This document shows, piece by piece, positions 40,393-50,381 of a stretch of DNA of 64,000 bases. Origin of the DNA: Nocardia rhizosphaerihabitans. GTDB taxonomy: Bacteria; Actinomycetota; Actinomycetes; Mycobacteriales; Mycobacteriaceae. A program made the translations under genes and the position numbers. The stretch lies in contig NZ_BMNE01000007.1 of NCBI RefSeq assembly GCF_014646295.1, forward strand, positions 124,001 to 188,000, read 5' to 3'. Each line of letters begins with the position of its first letter. The first letter of the stretch is position 1. The notes under the pieces were generated by a model. That model saw only the letters and a program-made list of their open reading frames with translations, was not told where the DNA came from and searched no databases.

Positions 40393-42914
40393 CGCGCCGA
40401 GGCGATCTCCGTCGCGGGGACCGCACTGCGCAGGACCTCGACGACGGTGTCGATCAGCGCGTCGGCGCGTTCGGGCGAGAACAGGCCATCGATGTAGCCG
40501 AGATTCAACGACAACTCGCCGGTGCCGAGGCCCACGGTCAGCATCATGAGACCGCTGATCGACATGCCGGAGACGAATTCGGCGCCCGAGATCTCCCAGT
40601 CACCGATGCGGGCGGGGAAATCGCGGGTGTCGAGCGAGGTCAGGCACAGGTTGCCCGGACCGCGGGCGTCCAGTAGCCCGACCACCTTGTCCGGGTGTGC
40701 CGGTGTCGTGGGCAGCATGAAGCCGATTCCGCCCAGATTGGCCAGGTGCTGGCGCTGTTCGATACGGCGCGCGAAGTCGGCGGCGAACGCGATGGCCGTC
40801 GGCCACAGTGGTTGGCCTGCCGGCGTCGGCAGGGCGATCATCGCCTGGTAGGCGCCGGTGTGGGCGGGGGTCAGCGACCGGTCGAGCTGCTCGCGGAACA
40901 GTACCGAGACGCCGACCGGGAAATGGGCTTCCGGCGCACCGGCATCGCTACCGGCGGCCCGCGCCAGCGCGGCGGCGACCAGACTCGCCACGGGCACCGC
41001 ACGCTCGTCGCAGGCGGCCAGGAGCGCCTGGTACTCGGCCCCGTCCACCACTCGCCGCGTCAGCTTGGTGAAACGCTGCGTCGGCGCCACATCGGCACCG
41101 GCGCCGAGCCGTACCGGCTTGACCCGGAGATCACGCACCCCGTCGGCCGCGAGGCGGGCGATGGCCTTGCGCTTGCCGCGCCAGCCGTGGAAAGGCTTGG
41201 GGAACAAAGCTTCCGGTGCGGGCGGTGCAGGCACCTCGGCGACCCAGTCACCCGCACCGGCGGCGAGCTCGAGCACCTGCCGGGCGAACGACAGCACGGT
41301 CACCGCGTCGGCGATGGTGTAGGTGGAGGTCAGCACGAGATCGTGGACGCCCGGGCCGGCGGTGATCAGGGTGGCCCGCAGCAGCGGCGCCTCCGCGTCG
41401 AATCGGGTCCGCAACTCGGTGTCGGCCTCGGCGACCCAATCGCCGGAGGTGACCTCACGCAACGGAATCGGCCGCATCGCGACCGGAACAAAGCGTGGAT
41501 CGCGGCCTTCGTCGCTGCGCACCACGGCGTGCAGCATCGGGTGCCGCCGGACCAGCGCGGCCAGACCGGCGCGCACCGCGTCCGCGTCGAGATCGCCGGT
41601 GACGCGCACTCGCGACACGATGTGCAGCGGCGCCACCTGGTCCACGGTCCAGTGCCAGCGTTCCAGCGTGGACAACGGCCGCGGCAGCGCGGCCACCGGG
41701 GTGGGATCGCCCAGGCCCGGCCAGGTCATCGGCTCGGCCAGACTCGCCTGCAGCTTGGCCTCGTTGCCCTTGGCGATGAAGCTGTCGCGAATCGCGATCA
41801 CCGCGCGATTGCGGGTCTGCTCGAGCCGGCCGAGCTTGCGGGAACCGTCGACGAGCATGGTGGTGCGCGGAATCCGGCGCTGCTCGTAGACCCGCAGCGC
41901 GGTCTCGGCGGCGTCGTGGGTGGCCAGCGCGTGCGCGAGCACCACCGCGTCCTCGATCGCCGAGTTCGCGCCCTGGCCCAGGCTGGGGAGCATCGGGTGG
42001 GCGGCATCGCCGAGCAGGGTCACCCGGCCGCGACCCCAGGCGGTCAGCGGTGGCCGGTCCTGCGCGGGCAGCGCGAGAATGTCCGATTCCGGGGTGGCGG
42101 TGATGATGTCGGTGATCTCCGGTGCCCAGCTCGCGAATCTGCGCAGCAGGTCGTCTTTGCCGTGCCGCCAGTCGGCGGCCTGCTCGGCGGTCGTGGTCAT
42201 GGTGGCCCACCAGTAGACATTGCCGTGCCCGATGTCGTGGATGCCGAAGCGCATGCCCCGGCCCCAGTAGTGGATCGAAGCACCCGGTTCGATCGCCGGA
42301 TGGGCGAACGGCACCAGTGCCAGCCAGCACACGAACTTGCCCGGTCGAGGAGGCTGCGATCCGTGCAGCTGAGCACGGATCGCGGAGTTGATGCCGTCCG
42401 CGCCGACGAGCACATCGGCGGAAAGCGAACGGCCGTCGGCGAATTCGACCTGCACCGCGTCGGCGGTCTCGGTGAAGCCGACCGCGTCGGCACCCAGCTC
42501 GACCCGCAGGTCCTCACCGCACGCCGCCAGCAACACATCGTGCAAACTCTTGCGGCTGACCGCGACCGCGGGCGCGCCCAGTTCGGCATCGATGGCCGCC
42601 ACGTCGACGCGCCGCAGGTCCGAGCCGTCGGGTCGGCGGAAGGTGAACGATCGGGCCTGTCCGCCGACCCGGAGCAGCTCCTCGTCGATGCCCAGATCCA
42701 GGGTGCGCAGCGCGTTCATCGCGTTCGACTGCACCGACAACCCGAAGCCGGCCGCGCGCAGTTCGGGACCGCGCTCGCACAGCACGACATCGATTCCGGC
42801 CCGGCGCAGGGCCGCGGCGGCGGTGAGCCCGCCGATTCCGGCGCCGACCACTAGTGCCGACTTGGCGGGAGAAATCACTGGATATCCTTGCTGGGTAGTG
42901 GGATTCGTCGTCAT
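40389..42914 (-). CDS. Fusion of FAD-dependent monooxygenase and PapA/condensation-like domain
   Basis: An 841-residue two-part protein. Residues about 18-405 are a class A flavin monooxygenase: LVVGAGIGGLTAAAALRRAG (Rossmann), DVLVGADGINSAIRAQL, and TLLGDAAHPMLPSLGQGANS near 300. Residues about 415-830 resemble the PapA/condensation acyltransferase fold: RPLSTLERWHWTVDQVAPLH, ALVRRHPMLHAVVRSD, and a C-terminal YIDGLFSPERADALID. In place of the catalytic HHxxxDG it has T531-Y532-T-I-A-D536-A, so both histidines are gone and only the Asp remains. The start overlaps the NRPS stop by four bases, so it is translated with the NRPS and probably oxidises the NRPS product or a carrier-bound residue, with the second domain used for docking or binding. 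This is inference. Confidence 0.82.
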   Translation of the reverse strand: MTTNPTTQQGYPVISPAKSALVVGAGIGGLTAAAALRRAGIDVVLCERGPELRAAGFGLSVQSNAMNALRTLDLGIDEELLRVGGQARSFTFRRPDGSDLRRVDVAAIDAELGAPAVAVSRKSLHDVLLAACGEDLRVELGADAVGFTETADAVQVEFADGRSLSADVLVGADGINSAIRAQLHGSQPPRPGKFVCWLALVPFAHPAIEPGASIHYWGRGMRFGIHDIGHGNVYWWATMTTTAEQAADWRHGKDDLLRRFASWAPEITDIITATPESDILALPAQDRPPLTAWGRGRVTLLGDAAHPMLPSLGQGANSAIEDAVVLAHALATHDAAETALRVYEQRRIPRTTMLVDGSRKLGRLEQTRNRAVIAIRDSFIAKGNEAKLQASLAEPMTWPGLGDPTPVAALPRPLSTLERWHWTVDQVAPLHIVSRVRVTGDLDADAVRAGLAALVRRHPMLHAVVRSDEGRDPRFVPVAMRPIPLREVTSGDWVAEADTELRTRFDAEAPLLRATLITAGPGVHDLVLTSTYTIADAVTVLSFARQVLELAAGAGDWVAEVPAPPAPEALFPKPFHGWRGKRKAIARLAADGVRDLRVKPVRLGAGADVAPTQRFTKLTRRVVDGAEYQALLAACDERAVPVASLVAAALARAAGSDAGAPEAHFPVGVSVLFREQLDRSLTPAHTGAYQAMIALPTPAGQPLWPTAIAFAADFARRIEQRQHLANLGGIGFMLPTTPAHPDKVVGLLDARGPGNLCLTSLDTRDFPARIGDWEISGAEFVSGMSISGLMMLTVGLGTGELSLNLGYIDGLFSPERADALIDTVVEVLRSAVPATEIASAR

Positions 42915-45900
42915 GCGGTCGCCGCCGCCTGGCCGAGCAGTCGGGCGAGGCGGGCCGCCACTGCGGCGACCTGCGGGGACTGGATCAAGGTCAGGTGGTC
43001 ACCTGGTACCTCGATCACCTCGAGATGCCCTGCCGCGTAGGCGTCCCAGCCGTTGGTGGGATCTCGATGCAGGGTGCCCGCCCGATCATGGGCGGGGCGG
43101 AGCACCTGCGGCAACGGCTCCGCGGCCCGCAGCAGGGTGATGTCACCGTCGTAGGCCTGCGGCCGGTAGGCGTCGATCGCCCGCCACCCGGCCACGAACA
43201 CTTCGAACAACCGCCGGACCAGTGCACGGGATCCGGTGGGCGGCAGCACGCCCGCGTCGACCGCGGTGGCGAGGATGAAGTCGAAGACCTCCTCCTCGGT
43301 GGTGAATTCGACCGGGATCTCGATCACCGCGGTGTCGGCGCCGCGCGCCAGCCACAGCAGCTCCCAGAGGAAGAACTCGTAGAGCGCGTGCTCCGGCACC
43401 GGCATGCCGTCGCCGTGGCGCACCGTCATGGTGTCGATCAGGACCAGGGTGCCGATCTCGTGACCGGCCTCGGCCAGCTGGCGGGCCATCTCGAAGGCGA
43501 CCATGCCGCCCAGCGACCAGCCGCCCAGGTGGTAGGGCCCGGTCGGCTGGACGCGGCGGATCGCGGCGATGTAGTTGCCCGCCATCTCGGCGATGGACTC
43601 GGCCGGGGTGCTGCCGGTCTCCAGACCGGCCGCCTGCAAGCCGTAGAGCGGTTGGCCGTCGGGCAGATGCTTGCTCAATTCGACATAGCAGAGCACATTT
43701 CCGCCGATCGGGTGCACCAGGAACAGCGGGGTTCCGGAACCAGGACGCAACGGCACCAGTGGATCGAACCCCGTCTCGGCCCGTTCGTCGAGCTGTCCGG
43801 CCAGCGCGGCGACCGTGGGACCGGTGGCCAGGGTCGAGACCGGCAGTGACACCCCGTAGCGCTGTTCGATGGACACGATCAGCCGCATCGCGGTCAGCGA
43901 GGTACCGCCGAGGGCGAAGAAGTCGTCGTGCACACCGACCTCGGGCAGGCCGAGCGCTTCGGCCATCAGAGCCGCCAGTCCGGATTCGGCGGGCGTGCGC
44001 GGGCGGACCCGGTTCGCCGAGGTGGCGGCGGGCAGTGCCATCCCGGCCAGGACCGCGTCGGCCCGTTTGCCGCTCGGTGTCAGCGGCAGCTCGTCGAGCC
44101 AGACCAGGCGGCTGGGAATCATGTAGTCCGGCAACCATTCCCGCAGCGCCGCGACGATCCCCGGCTCGTCGACCTCGGCGCGGGAGCCGACCAGGAACGC
44201 CACCAGCAGCGTCTGCGCGCTGGAACCCCCTGCGGCGGTGTGCGCCACCACCGCGACCTCGCTGACGCCGGGCAGGTCCGCGGTGACGCGGTGCAGCGCG
44301 AGCTCGACCTCCATCGGTTCCACCCGGTGGCCGCGGATCTTGACCTGGCCACCGCGGCGGCCGTCGCTGACCACCTCGCCGCCGGGCAGCCCGCGACCGA
44401 TGTCGCCGGTCCGGTACAGCCGCCGCCCCGGTGCGAACGGGTGCGGGACGAAAGCCGCCTCGGTGAGGTCGGGCCGGTGCTCGTAGCCGTGCGCGAGTGC
44501 GGCGCCACCGAGGTAGATCTCGCCGGGCGCGCCGTCGGGAACCGGGCGCAGCCGGTCGTCGAGGACGAGGATCTCCACGCCATCGATGGCGGTGCCGATC
44601 GGTGGCAGCGCCGGGAACAGCGCCGGGTCGCCGGTCATGGTGTAGCGGGTGGCGACGTGGGTTTCGGTGGGGCCGTACTGGTTCTCCAGCACGACATCGG
44701 TTCCGGCCGCGCACAGCGCCCTGATCTCCTCGGTGACGCGCAACTGCTCGCCGGAGGAGATGATCACCCGCAGCCCGGCCGGTGCGGTCCCGAGCCGGAC
44801 CGCGGCCTCGGCCAGCTGCTGCAAGGCCACGTACGGCAGGAAGATCCGTTCCGTGCCCGTGCTCGCGAGCACCCGGGCCAGCGCGGGCAGGTCGCGGCGC
44901 TGCTCCTCGTCGAGCAGGACGAGGCGGCCGCCACCGCACAGCGTCGAGTAGATCTCCTGGAACGACACGTCGAACGACAGCGGTGCGAACTGTGTGGTGA
45001 CCGGCGCGGTGTCCCGGCCGGGAAGCGAGCCGCTCGCCGTCGAGAGTTGCCAGCGGATCAGATTGGCCAGTGCGCGATGGGGCATGGCCACGCCCTTCGG
45101 TGTCCCGGTGGAGCCCGAGGTGAACAACACGTAGGCGGTGGCATCGGGATCGCCGGCGGGCAGCGGAACCGGCGCGCCGGGAGCGACGAGTTCGTCGAGG
45201 GACAGACGCGCATGCTCCGGTGGCACCAGGGCTTCGTGGTCCGTGCCGGTGATCACCGCGAACGGCCGTGCCTGCGCGAGCATCGCGTGCAGCCGTGGGA
45301 GCGGATAGGTCACGTCGAGCGGCACGCAGGCGGCGCCGGCCTTGGCGATTCCGAGCACCGTCGCGATCTGCTCGGGCGACCGGTCCACCGCCAGCGCGAT
45401 GCGGTCGCCCTGGCGTGCGCCACGCGCAGCCAGGGTCGCCGCGATGCGGTCGGCCAGGGCGCGCAGTTCCGCGTAAGTCAGTGTCCGGGAGCCGAATTCG
45501 ATCGCCACGGCGTCCGGGGTGCGGGCAGCGCGGGCGTCGAACAGGTCGATCACCGTGCCCGGCGACGTCGCGGCGGGCAGGGTCTCCGGCACCCTACCCA
45601 GGGAGCCGAAGTCCGCCGTTGCCGTGGGGTCGCCGGTGAGGAGGTCGAGGACTCGCAGGTAGGTCGCGCCGATGGCTGCCAGCTGGTCGCGGGTGTACGC
45701 GGCGGGGTCACCGTCGATGCGCAGCCCCAGCGTCCCGTCGAGCGGGTTGCGGATGGCGTTGATCAGCAGGGCGAAGTTGGTGTCCTCGCGAATATCGATC
45801 CCGAGCAGGGTGACATCGAGCGCGTCCATGGCCGCGCCCGCCGCGTGGAAGTGCACGTAGTTGAACGCGGTGTCGAGGACGACGCCGAACTCGCGCTGCA

Positions 45901-48900
45901 CGTCGGTGAGCGGAAACCGCTTGTGCGGTGCGCTGTTGCGTTCCCGCTCGAAGACACCCGTCAGCACCTCGCGCCGGCTGCGACCGGCGAAGTCCAGCCG
46001 CAGCGGCATCGTGTTCAGGAACAGTCCGGCCATCCGCTCGGCATCGATGCGCTCGGGCCGTCCGTGGGTGACGACGCCGGTGGTGACATCCGTACGTCCC
46101 GACAGCAGGCCGACGGTGCACAGGTGCGCGGCCAGCAGGACGGCCTTCACCGGGATGTGCGCGGCGGCGGCGACCTCGTCGGCGCGGGACAGGAGCTCGG
46201 CGCCGACCGGGACCGACACCGATACCCGCGCATCCGACGGCCCGGCGACAGGTGCCGCATCGAGGGGAAGATGGGGTCGCAGTCCGGGGATCCGGATCGT
46301 TTCGGCGCCGTCGAGCTCCCTGGCCCAGTGGTCCCGATCGGCGGGATCGGTCAGCGAGTCACGCTCGGCACGAACGTATTCCGCGAACGACGGGAGCTCC
46401 GCGGGGAAGGTGGCGACGCCCCGATAGTCCGCCAGCAGTTCGGAGATCAGCGTCGCGACACTCCAGCCGTCGAGGATGGCGTGGTGGAACGACAGCACCA
46501 GCTCGATCCGGTCGGCGAGCCGGAACACCGCGAGATCGAACAGACCGGGCTGTTCGAAGACGTATCCGCGCCGTCGTCGTTGCTCGACATGCTCGCGAAC
46601 CAGCGCCTCGGCCTCGTCGGTGCCGGTCGTGCGCAGGTCGACGATCGTCAACGGCGGTGCGAGGTGGGCGTGCACGAGTTGCAGCGGCTCGGAGTAGCCG
46701 GCCAGTTCGAAGGAGGTGCGCAGCATGGGGTGCCGGGCGATCGAGCGCGCCAGCGCGGCCCGCAGGGCGTCCTCGTCCCACGGCATCCGCAGCGAGTACC
46801 GGAAAACATCGTGATAGAGCGATGATTCGGCGCGCTCGCGGCTGTGGAACAGCATGCCGAGCTGCAGCCTGGTCAACGGGTACGCGTCCACCACATGCCG
46901 CAGACTCGCGCGGTCGATCCCGGCCACCAGTTCGAACGGCGCGAGCGCGACGGCGGCGACGGCGCCGGTGCCTGCCCGTTCGGCCAGTTCGGCGATGGTG
47001 GGGCATTCGGCGATGTCGCGAGCGCTGATCACCAGTCCCCTCGCCTCGGCCCTGGCCCGGACGCGCAGCAGCAGGATCGAGTCACCGCCGAGGTCGTAGA
47101 AGTTGTCGAACACCGACACCGACTCGCGGTCGAGGACCTCGCGCCAGATCAGTGCCAGCTGTTCTTCGACGGGCGTTCGGGGCGCCGTGTGCCCGACGGC
47201 ACGGTCTTCCGTGGTGATCGCGGCCAGGGCGGCACGGTCGGTCTTTCCGCTCGGCGTCAGCGGGATCGCGTGGACCCGGACGAACTGCGACGGCATCATG
47301 TACTCCGGCAGCATCGTCGCCAACGCCTTGCGCAGCGCGCCGGGATCCGGAGCGGATTCGGTTACGCAGTAGGCGGCCAGATACGCGCCGCGGTCCGGCG
47401 CCTGCTTGTCGATGACCGCCGCGGCGGTGATGCCGGGCAGCGCGGCCAGCGCGTTCTCGACCTCGCCCAACTCGACCCGGTTGCCGCGAATCTTCACCTG
47501 CCGGTCGATCCGGCCCAGGTACTCCAGTTCACCGTCGGCGAGGCGGCGGGCAAGATCGCCGGTGCGGTACATCCGCTCGCCCGGATGGAAGGGGTCGGCG
47601 ACGAACTTCTCCGTCGTCAGTTCCGGGCGATCGCGGTAGCCGCGCGCCAGTCCGACCCCGGCGATGCACAATTCGCCCGCGACGCCGACCGGTTGCGGTT
47701 GGTCCGACGGTCCGAGCACGTAGAGGCGCGTGTTGTCGATCGGCCGGCCGATGGGCACCCGGGTCACTGTCTCGGCCGGGTCCGTCGGGCAGTCGTGGAA
47801 GGACACGTCCACGGTGGCTTCGGTCGGGCCGTACAGGTTGACCAGCCGGGGCGCGTCGGCCCCGAGGCCGGCGAAAGCCCGGTTCCACCGGTTGACCTGA
47901 TGCGGGAGCAGCGCTTCACCGCTGCAGAACACCGTGCGCAGACCCGCGGCCTCGGTCACCGCGGTCGGGTCGGACTCCAGCAGGTCGAGGAAGGGCGTCA
48001 GCATCGACGGGACGAAATGCATAACGGTGACGCCGAAGTCGGCGACAGCGGCGAGCAGCTCGCGCGGATCCTTCTCGCCACCCGGCCGCAGCAGCGCCAC
48101 CCGAGCACCCTCGACGGCCCACCAGAACAGCTCCCACACCGACACGTCGAACGAGGACGGCGTCTTCTGCAGGATCACATCGGCGGGACGCAGCGGGTAC
48201 CGCCGCTGCATCCAGCCGATCCGGTTGATCACCGAATGATGCTCTACGACAACCCCTTTGGGTCTTCCGGTGGAGCCAGAAGTGTAGATCACGTAGGCGG
48301 GGTCGGAGCCGACGGGTACCGGAGTCCGCGCCGGGGTGCCCGTCGACCAGCTCTCCGGCGACAGCACGATCGCGTCGCCGGACACCTCGGCGGCGGTCAG
48401 CACCACCTTGGCGGCGCTGTCGGCCAGGAGGTAGGCGACCCGATCGGCCGGATAGCCGGGATCGATCGGGACATAGGCCGCGCCGGCGTGCAGGGCGGCC
48501 AGGATCGCCACGAGCATGTCCGGCCCACGCTCGAGCAGCACCGCGACCAGGTCGCCCGCCCCGACCCCGGATCCGCGGAGCAACCCGGACAGGGCGGCGG
48601 TGCGGTCGACGAGGTCGCGGTAGGTGATCGTGTCCCCGGTGGCGGTGTGCACCGCGACCGCGTCCGGCGTGCGCTCGGCCCTGGCCAGGATTTCGGCGAT
48701 GACGGTGCTCTGGTGCGCATAGGGCCGCGATGTCACGCGATCGCGGTCGACGAGCAGGTCGTGCTCGGTCGCCGACAGCATCGGCAGCTGCGCGGGATCG
48801 CTGTCGACGGCGTCGATGCCTGCGCGCAACAAGGCGACCAGGTGGTCGGCGACGGATTCGATCGGGTAGTCGGTGTCGAAGATGTCGGTGGCGTGATCGA

Positions 48901-50071
48901 GGCGGATCAGCAGTGGACCGTCGTCGTCGATCTCGGAGATCGTCCAGGCCATGGCCAGCGGGCTGTAGCCCTGCGAGGGCTGTTGTACCTCCTCCAGTCC
49001 CTCGATCAGGCCGGCGGCCGAGGGCAGGCGGGGATAGGCGACGGTCACGTCGAACAGCTGTTTCGCCGGATTGCCGAGGCGGCGCAGCTCGCCCATGAGG
49101 TCGCCGAGCGGGTAGCGCTCGTGCCGCTTCATCCGGCGCACATCGGCTTTCACCGCCGCGACCAGCTCGCGCACCGTGACGCGGCCGCCGGTGTGGATCG
49201 GCAGCGGGAGGGTGTTGGCGAAGTGGCCGATGGTGGCCTGTTCGGTGGGATTGTTGCGGTTGCCGAAGGGGATGCCGATCACGACGTCCTCGGCGCGCAG
49301 CACGCGCGAGAGGTAGAGGCCGAGCATCGCGCAGAAGTACGGGTACAGCGACAGACCGGAGGCACGAATCCGGTTGACCAGCAGCCGATCCAGGGTGAAC
49401 TCGTAGGCGGCGACCGGTGCCAGCCCCTCGGTAGCGCGCGGTCGGTCGAACAGCGCGGGGGTCGCCCCGGCGAGCTGGGACACCACCGCGTCACGGTCGA
49501 TGCCGTACTGATCGCTCGCCCGGTAGTCCCGTTCGAAGTCCAGGCACCGCAGGAACGACGATCCCGGCAACTCGATCGGGTTCCCCGACACCGTCGTCGC
49601 GTAGTCGGTGAGGACCTGGGCGCCGATGTGGAACAGTCCCGTCGCGTCGGCGGCGACATGGTGCGTGGTCAGGACGAGGTACGACGAGCCGGCTCCGGCG
49701 TGGATGATGTGCGCCCGGAACGGCACCGCGCCGAGTAGGTCGACCGCGGAGCCGGCGAGCTGCCCGATCCGGCGCTGCGCCTCGGCATGCGGATCTGGGG
49801 CGTCGCCGACGTCGATCACCTGGACCGGCGGCATCGGCTCGGTCGACAGCTCCTGGGCCGGGACGCCGTCGACGACGCGGTAGCGCAGCCGCAGCCCGTC
49901 GTTGCGCGCCCAGGTCCGCTCGATCGCGGCGATCATCGCGGCGTCATCGACGGCGAGGGAGAAGCGCCCGACCACGCTGGAGAGATAGCTGGGCAGACCG
50001 GGAAAGTGTTCCACGACGGTCCAGATGTCGCGCTGGTAGGCGGTGAGTGGATAGCGCATGGAAACGGACAT
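42911..50071 (-). CDS. Dimodular nonribosomal peptide synthetase C-A(Ser)-PCP-C-A-PCP-TE
   Basis: A 2386-residue NRPS. Order: C1 (about 5-430, active HHVAADA at 137-143), A1 (about 455-950, TSGSTGRPKG near 596), PCP1 (DNFYDLGGDSILLL near 1000), C2 (about 1040-1480, HHAILDGWS near 1195), A2 (about 1505-1990, TSGSTGTPKG near 1652), PCP2 (DDFFALGGTSLTAM near 2055) and a type I thioesterase (GGWSLGGMVAFEMA, Ser near 2184). The A1 binding-pocket residues read D-V-W-H-F-S-L-V-D, the serine code of EntF. A2 reads D-V-Q-F-I-S-Q-V-A, nearest to proline-type codes but not a match. A C domain at the front with no loading module suggests an acyl or aryl starter supplied in trans. No epimerase, MbtH or starter ligase is in the window. 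GGGG lies seven bases before the ATG. Confidence 0.92.
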   Translation of the reverse strand: MSVSMRYPLTAYQRDIWTVVEHFPGLPSYLSSVVGRFSLAVDDAAMIAAIERTWARNDGLRLRYRVVDGVPAQELSTEPMPPVQVIDVGDAPDPHAEAQRRIGQLAGSAVDLLGAVPFRAHIIHAGAGSSYLVLTTHHVAADATGLFHIGAQVLTDYATTVSGNPIELPGSSFLRCLDFERDYRASDQYGIDRDAVVSQLAGATPALFDRPRATEGLAPVAAYEFTLDRLLVNRIRASGLSLYPYFCAMLGLYLSRVLRAEDVVIGIPFGNRNNPTEQATIGHFANTLPLPIHTGGRVTVRELVAAVKADVRRMKRHERYPLGDLMGELRRLGNPAKQLFDVTVAYPRLPSAAGLIEGLEEVQQPSQGYSPLAMAWTISEIDDDGPLLIRLDHATDIFDTDYPIESVADHLVALLRAGIDAVDSDPAQLPMLSATEHDLLVDRDRVTSRPYAHQSTVIAEILARAERTPDAVAVHTATGDTITYRDLVDRTAALSGLLRGSGVGAGDLVAVLLERGPDMLVAILAALHAGAAYVPIDPGYPADRVAYLLADSAAKVVLTAAEVSGDAIVLSPESWSTGTPARTPVPVGSDPAYVIYTSGSTGRPKGVVVEHHSVINRIGWMQRRYPLRPADVILQKTPSSFDVSVWELFWWAVEGARVALLRPGGEKDPRELLAAVADFGVTVMHFVPSMLTPFLDLLESDPTAVTEAAGLRTVFCSGEALLPHQVNRWNRAFAGLGADAPRLVNLYGPTEATVDVSFHDCPTDPAETVTRVPIGRPIDNTRLYVLGPSDQPQPVGVAGELCIAGVGLARGYRDRPELTTEKFVADPFHPGERMYRTGDLARRLADGELEYLGRIDRQVKIRGNRVELGEVENALAALPGITAAAVIDKQAPDRGAYLAAYCVTESAPDPGALRKALATMLPEYMMPSQFVRVHAIPLTPSGKTDRAALAAITTEDRAVGHTAPRTPVEEQLALIWREVLDRESVSVFDNFYDLGGDSILLLRVRARAEARGLVISARDIAECPTIAELAERAGTGAVAAVALAPFELVAGIDRASLRHVVDAYPLTRLQLGMLFHSRERAESSLYHDVFRYSLRMPWDEDALRAALARSIARHPMLRTSFELAGYSEPLQLVHAHLAPPLTIVDLRTTGTDEAEALVREHVEQRRRRGYVFEQPGLFDLAVFRLADRIELVLSFHHAILDGWSVATLISELLADYRGVATFPAELPSFAEYVRAERDSLTDPADRDHWARELDGAETIRIPGLRPHLPLDAAPVAGPSDARVSVSVPVGAELLSRADEVAAAAHIPVKAVLLAAHLCTVGLLSGRTDVTTGVVTHGRPERIDAERMAGLFLNTMPLRLDFAGRSRREVLTGVFERERNSAPHKRFPLTDVQREFGVVLDTAFNYVHFHAAGAAMDALDVTLLGIDIREDTNFALLINAIRNPLDGTLGLRIDGDPAAYTRDQLAAIGATYLRVLDLLTGDPTATADFGSLGRVPETLPAATSPGTVIDLFDARAARTPDAVAIEFGSRTLTYAELRALADRIAATLAARGARQGDRIALAVDRSPEQIATVLGIAKAGAACVPLDVTYPLPRLHAMLAQARPFAVITGTDHEALVPPEHARLSLDELVAPGAPVPLPAGDPDATAYVLFTSGSTGTPKGVAMPHRALANLIRWQLSTASGSLPGRDTAPVTTQFAPLSFDVSFQEIYSTLCGGGRLVLLDEEQRRDLPALARVLASTGTERIFLPYVALQQLAEAAVRLGTAPAGLRVIISSGEQLRVTEEIRALCAAGTDVVLENQYGPTETHVATRYTMTGDPALFPALPPIGTAIDGVEILVLDDRLRPVPDGAPGEIYLGGAALAHGYEHRPDLTEAAFVPHPFAPGRRLYRTGDIGRGLPGGEVVSDGRRGGQVKIRGHRVEPMEVELALHRVTADLPGVSEVAVVAHTAAGGSSAQTLLVAFLVGSRAEVDEPGIVAALREWLPDYMIPSRLVWLDELPLTPSGKRADAVLAGMALPAATSANRVRPRTPAESGLAALMAEALGLPEVGVHDDFFALGGTSLTAMRLIVSIEQRYGVSLPVSTLATGPTVAALAGQLDERAETGFDPLVPLRPGSGTPLFLVHPIGGNVLCYVELSKHLPDGQPLYGLQAAGLETGSTPAESIAEMAGNYIAAIRRVQPTGPYHLGGWSLGGMVAFEMARQLAEAGHEIGTLVLIDTMTVRHGDGMPVPEHALYEFFLWELLWLARGADTAVIEIPVEFTTEEEVFDFILATAVDAGVLPPTGSRALVRRLFEVFVAGWRAIDAYRPQAYDGDITLLRAAEPLPQVLRPAHDRAGTLHRDPTNGWDAYAAGHLEVIEVPGDHLTLIQSPQVAAVAARLARLLGQAAATA

Positions 50072-50381
50072 GGATATACCCCTGAGGTGAAGCGCTGAAG
50101 TGTGCTCGACCGCGCGGCACTGCTGCGATCGGAGTTCCGTCCGGTGGTGTATTCGCCCGACTGATCGGGCGATGTCACAGATGATCCGTGTGCTCGACTG
50201 GCACTACGGCCACTGTGTCACGCACGCCACGTGATAGCCAATGTTGTTGTGCGGTAACAGAAGTCACTCAGAGGGGAAAATCAGCCGGATCGGTGGGGAT
50301 TTGTCCGGATCAGTGGTCGTGCGCGACGAGGCGGCGGCCGGAACATTGCCTCGGAAGCCAAACCGCCACCCAGTAGCTGGA
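50072..50381. promoter_or_regulatory. Upstream region of the NRPS gene with inverted repeats
   Basis: This 310-base gap holds no gene. It contains the inverted repeat CGCCCGA (50154-50160) / TCGGGCG (50165-50171) with a 4-base loop, TCACG-N7-CGTGA at about 50218-50234, and CTGTGTCAC at 50213-50221. The last also appears 151 bases upstream of the MMPL gene. A weak promoter (TTGGCT, 17 bases, ACACAG on the minus strand) overlaps the CTGTGTCAC element. Confidence 0.4.

Noticed and set aside
43928..49738. Two ~965-codon plus-strand frames opposite the NRPS
   Set aside because: Shadow frames caused by GC-rich third positions of the NRPS; rich in Arg, Gln and Gly without motifs.
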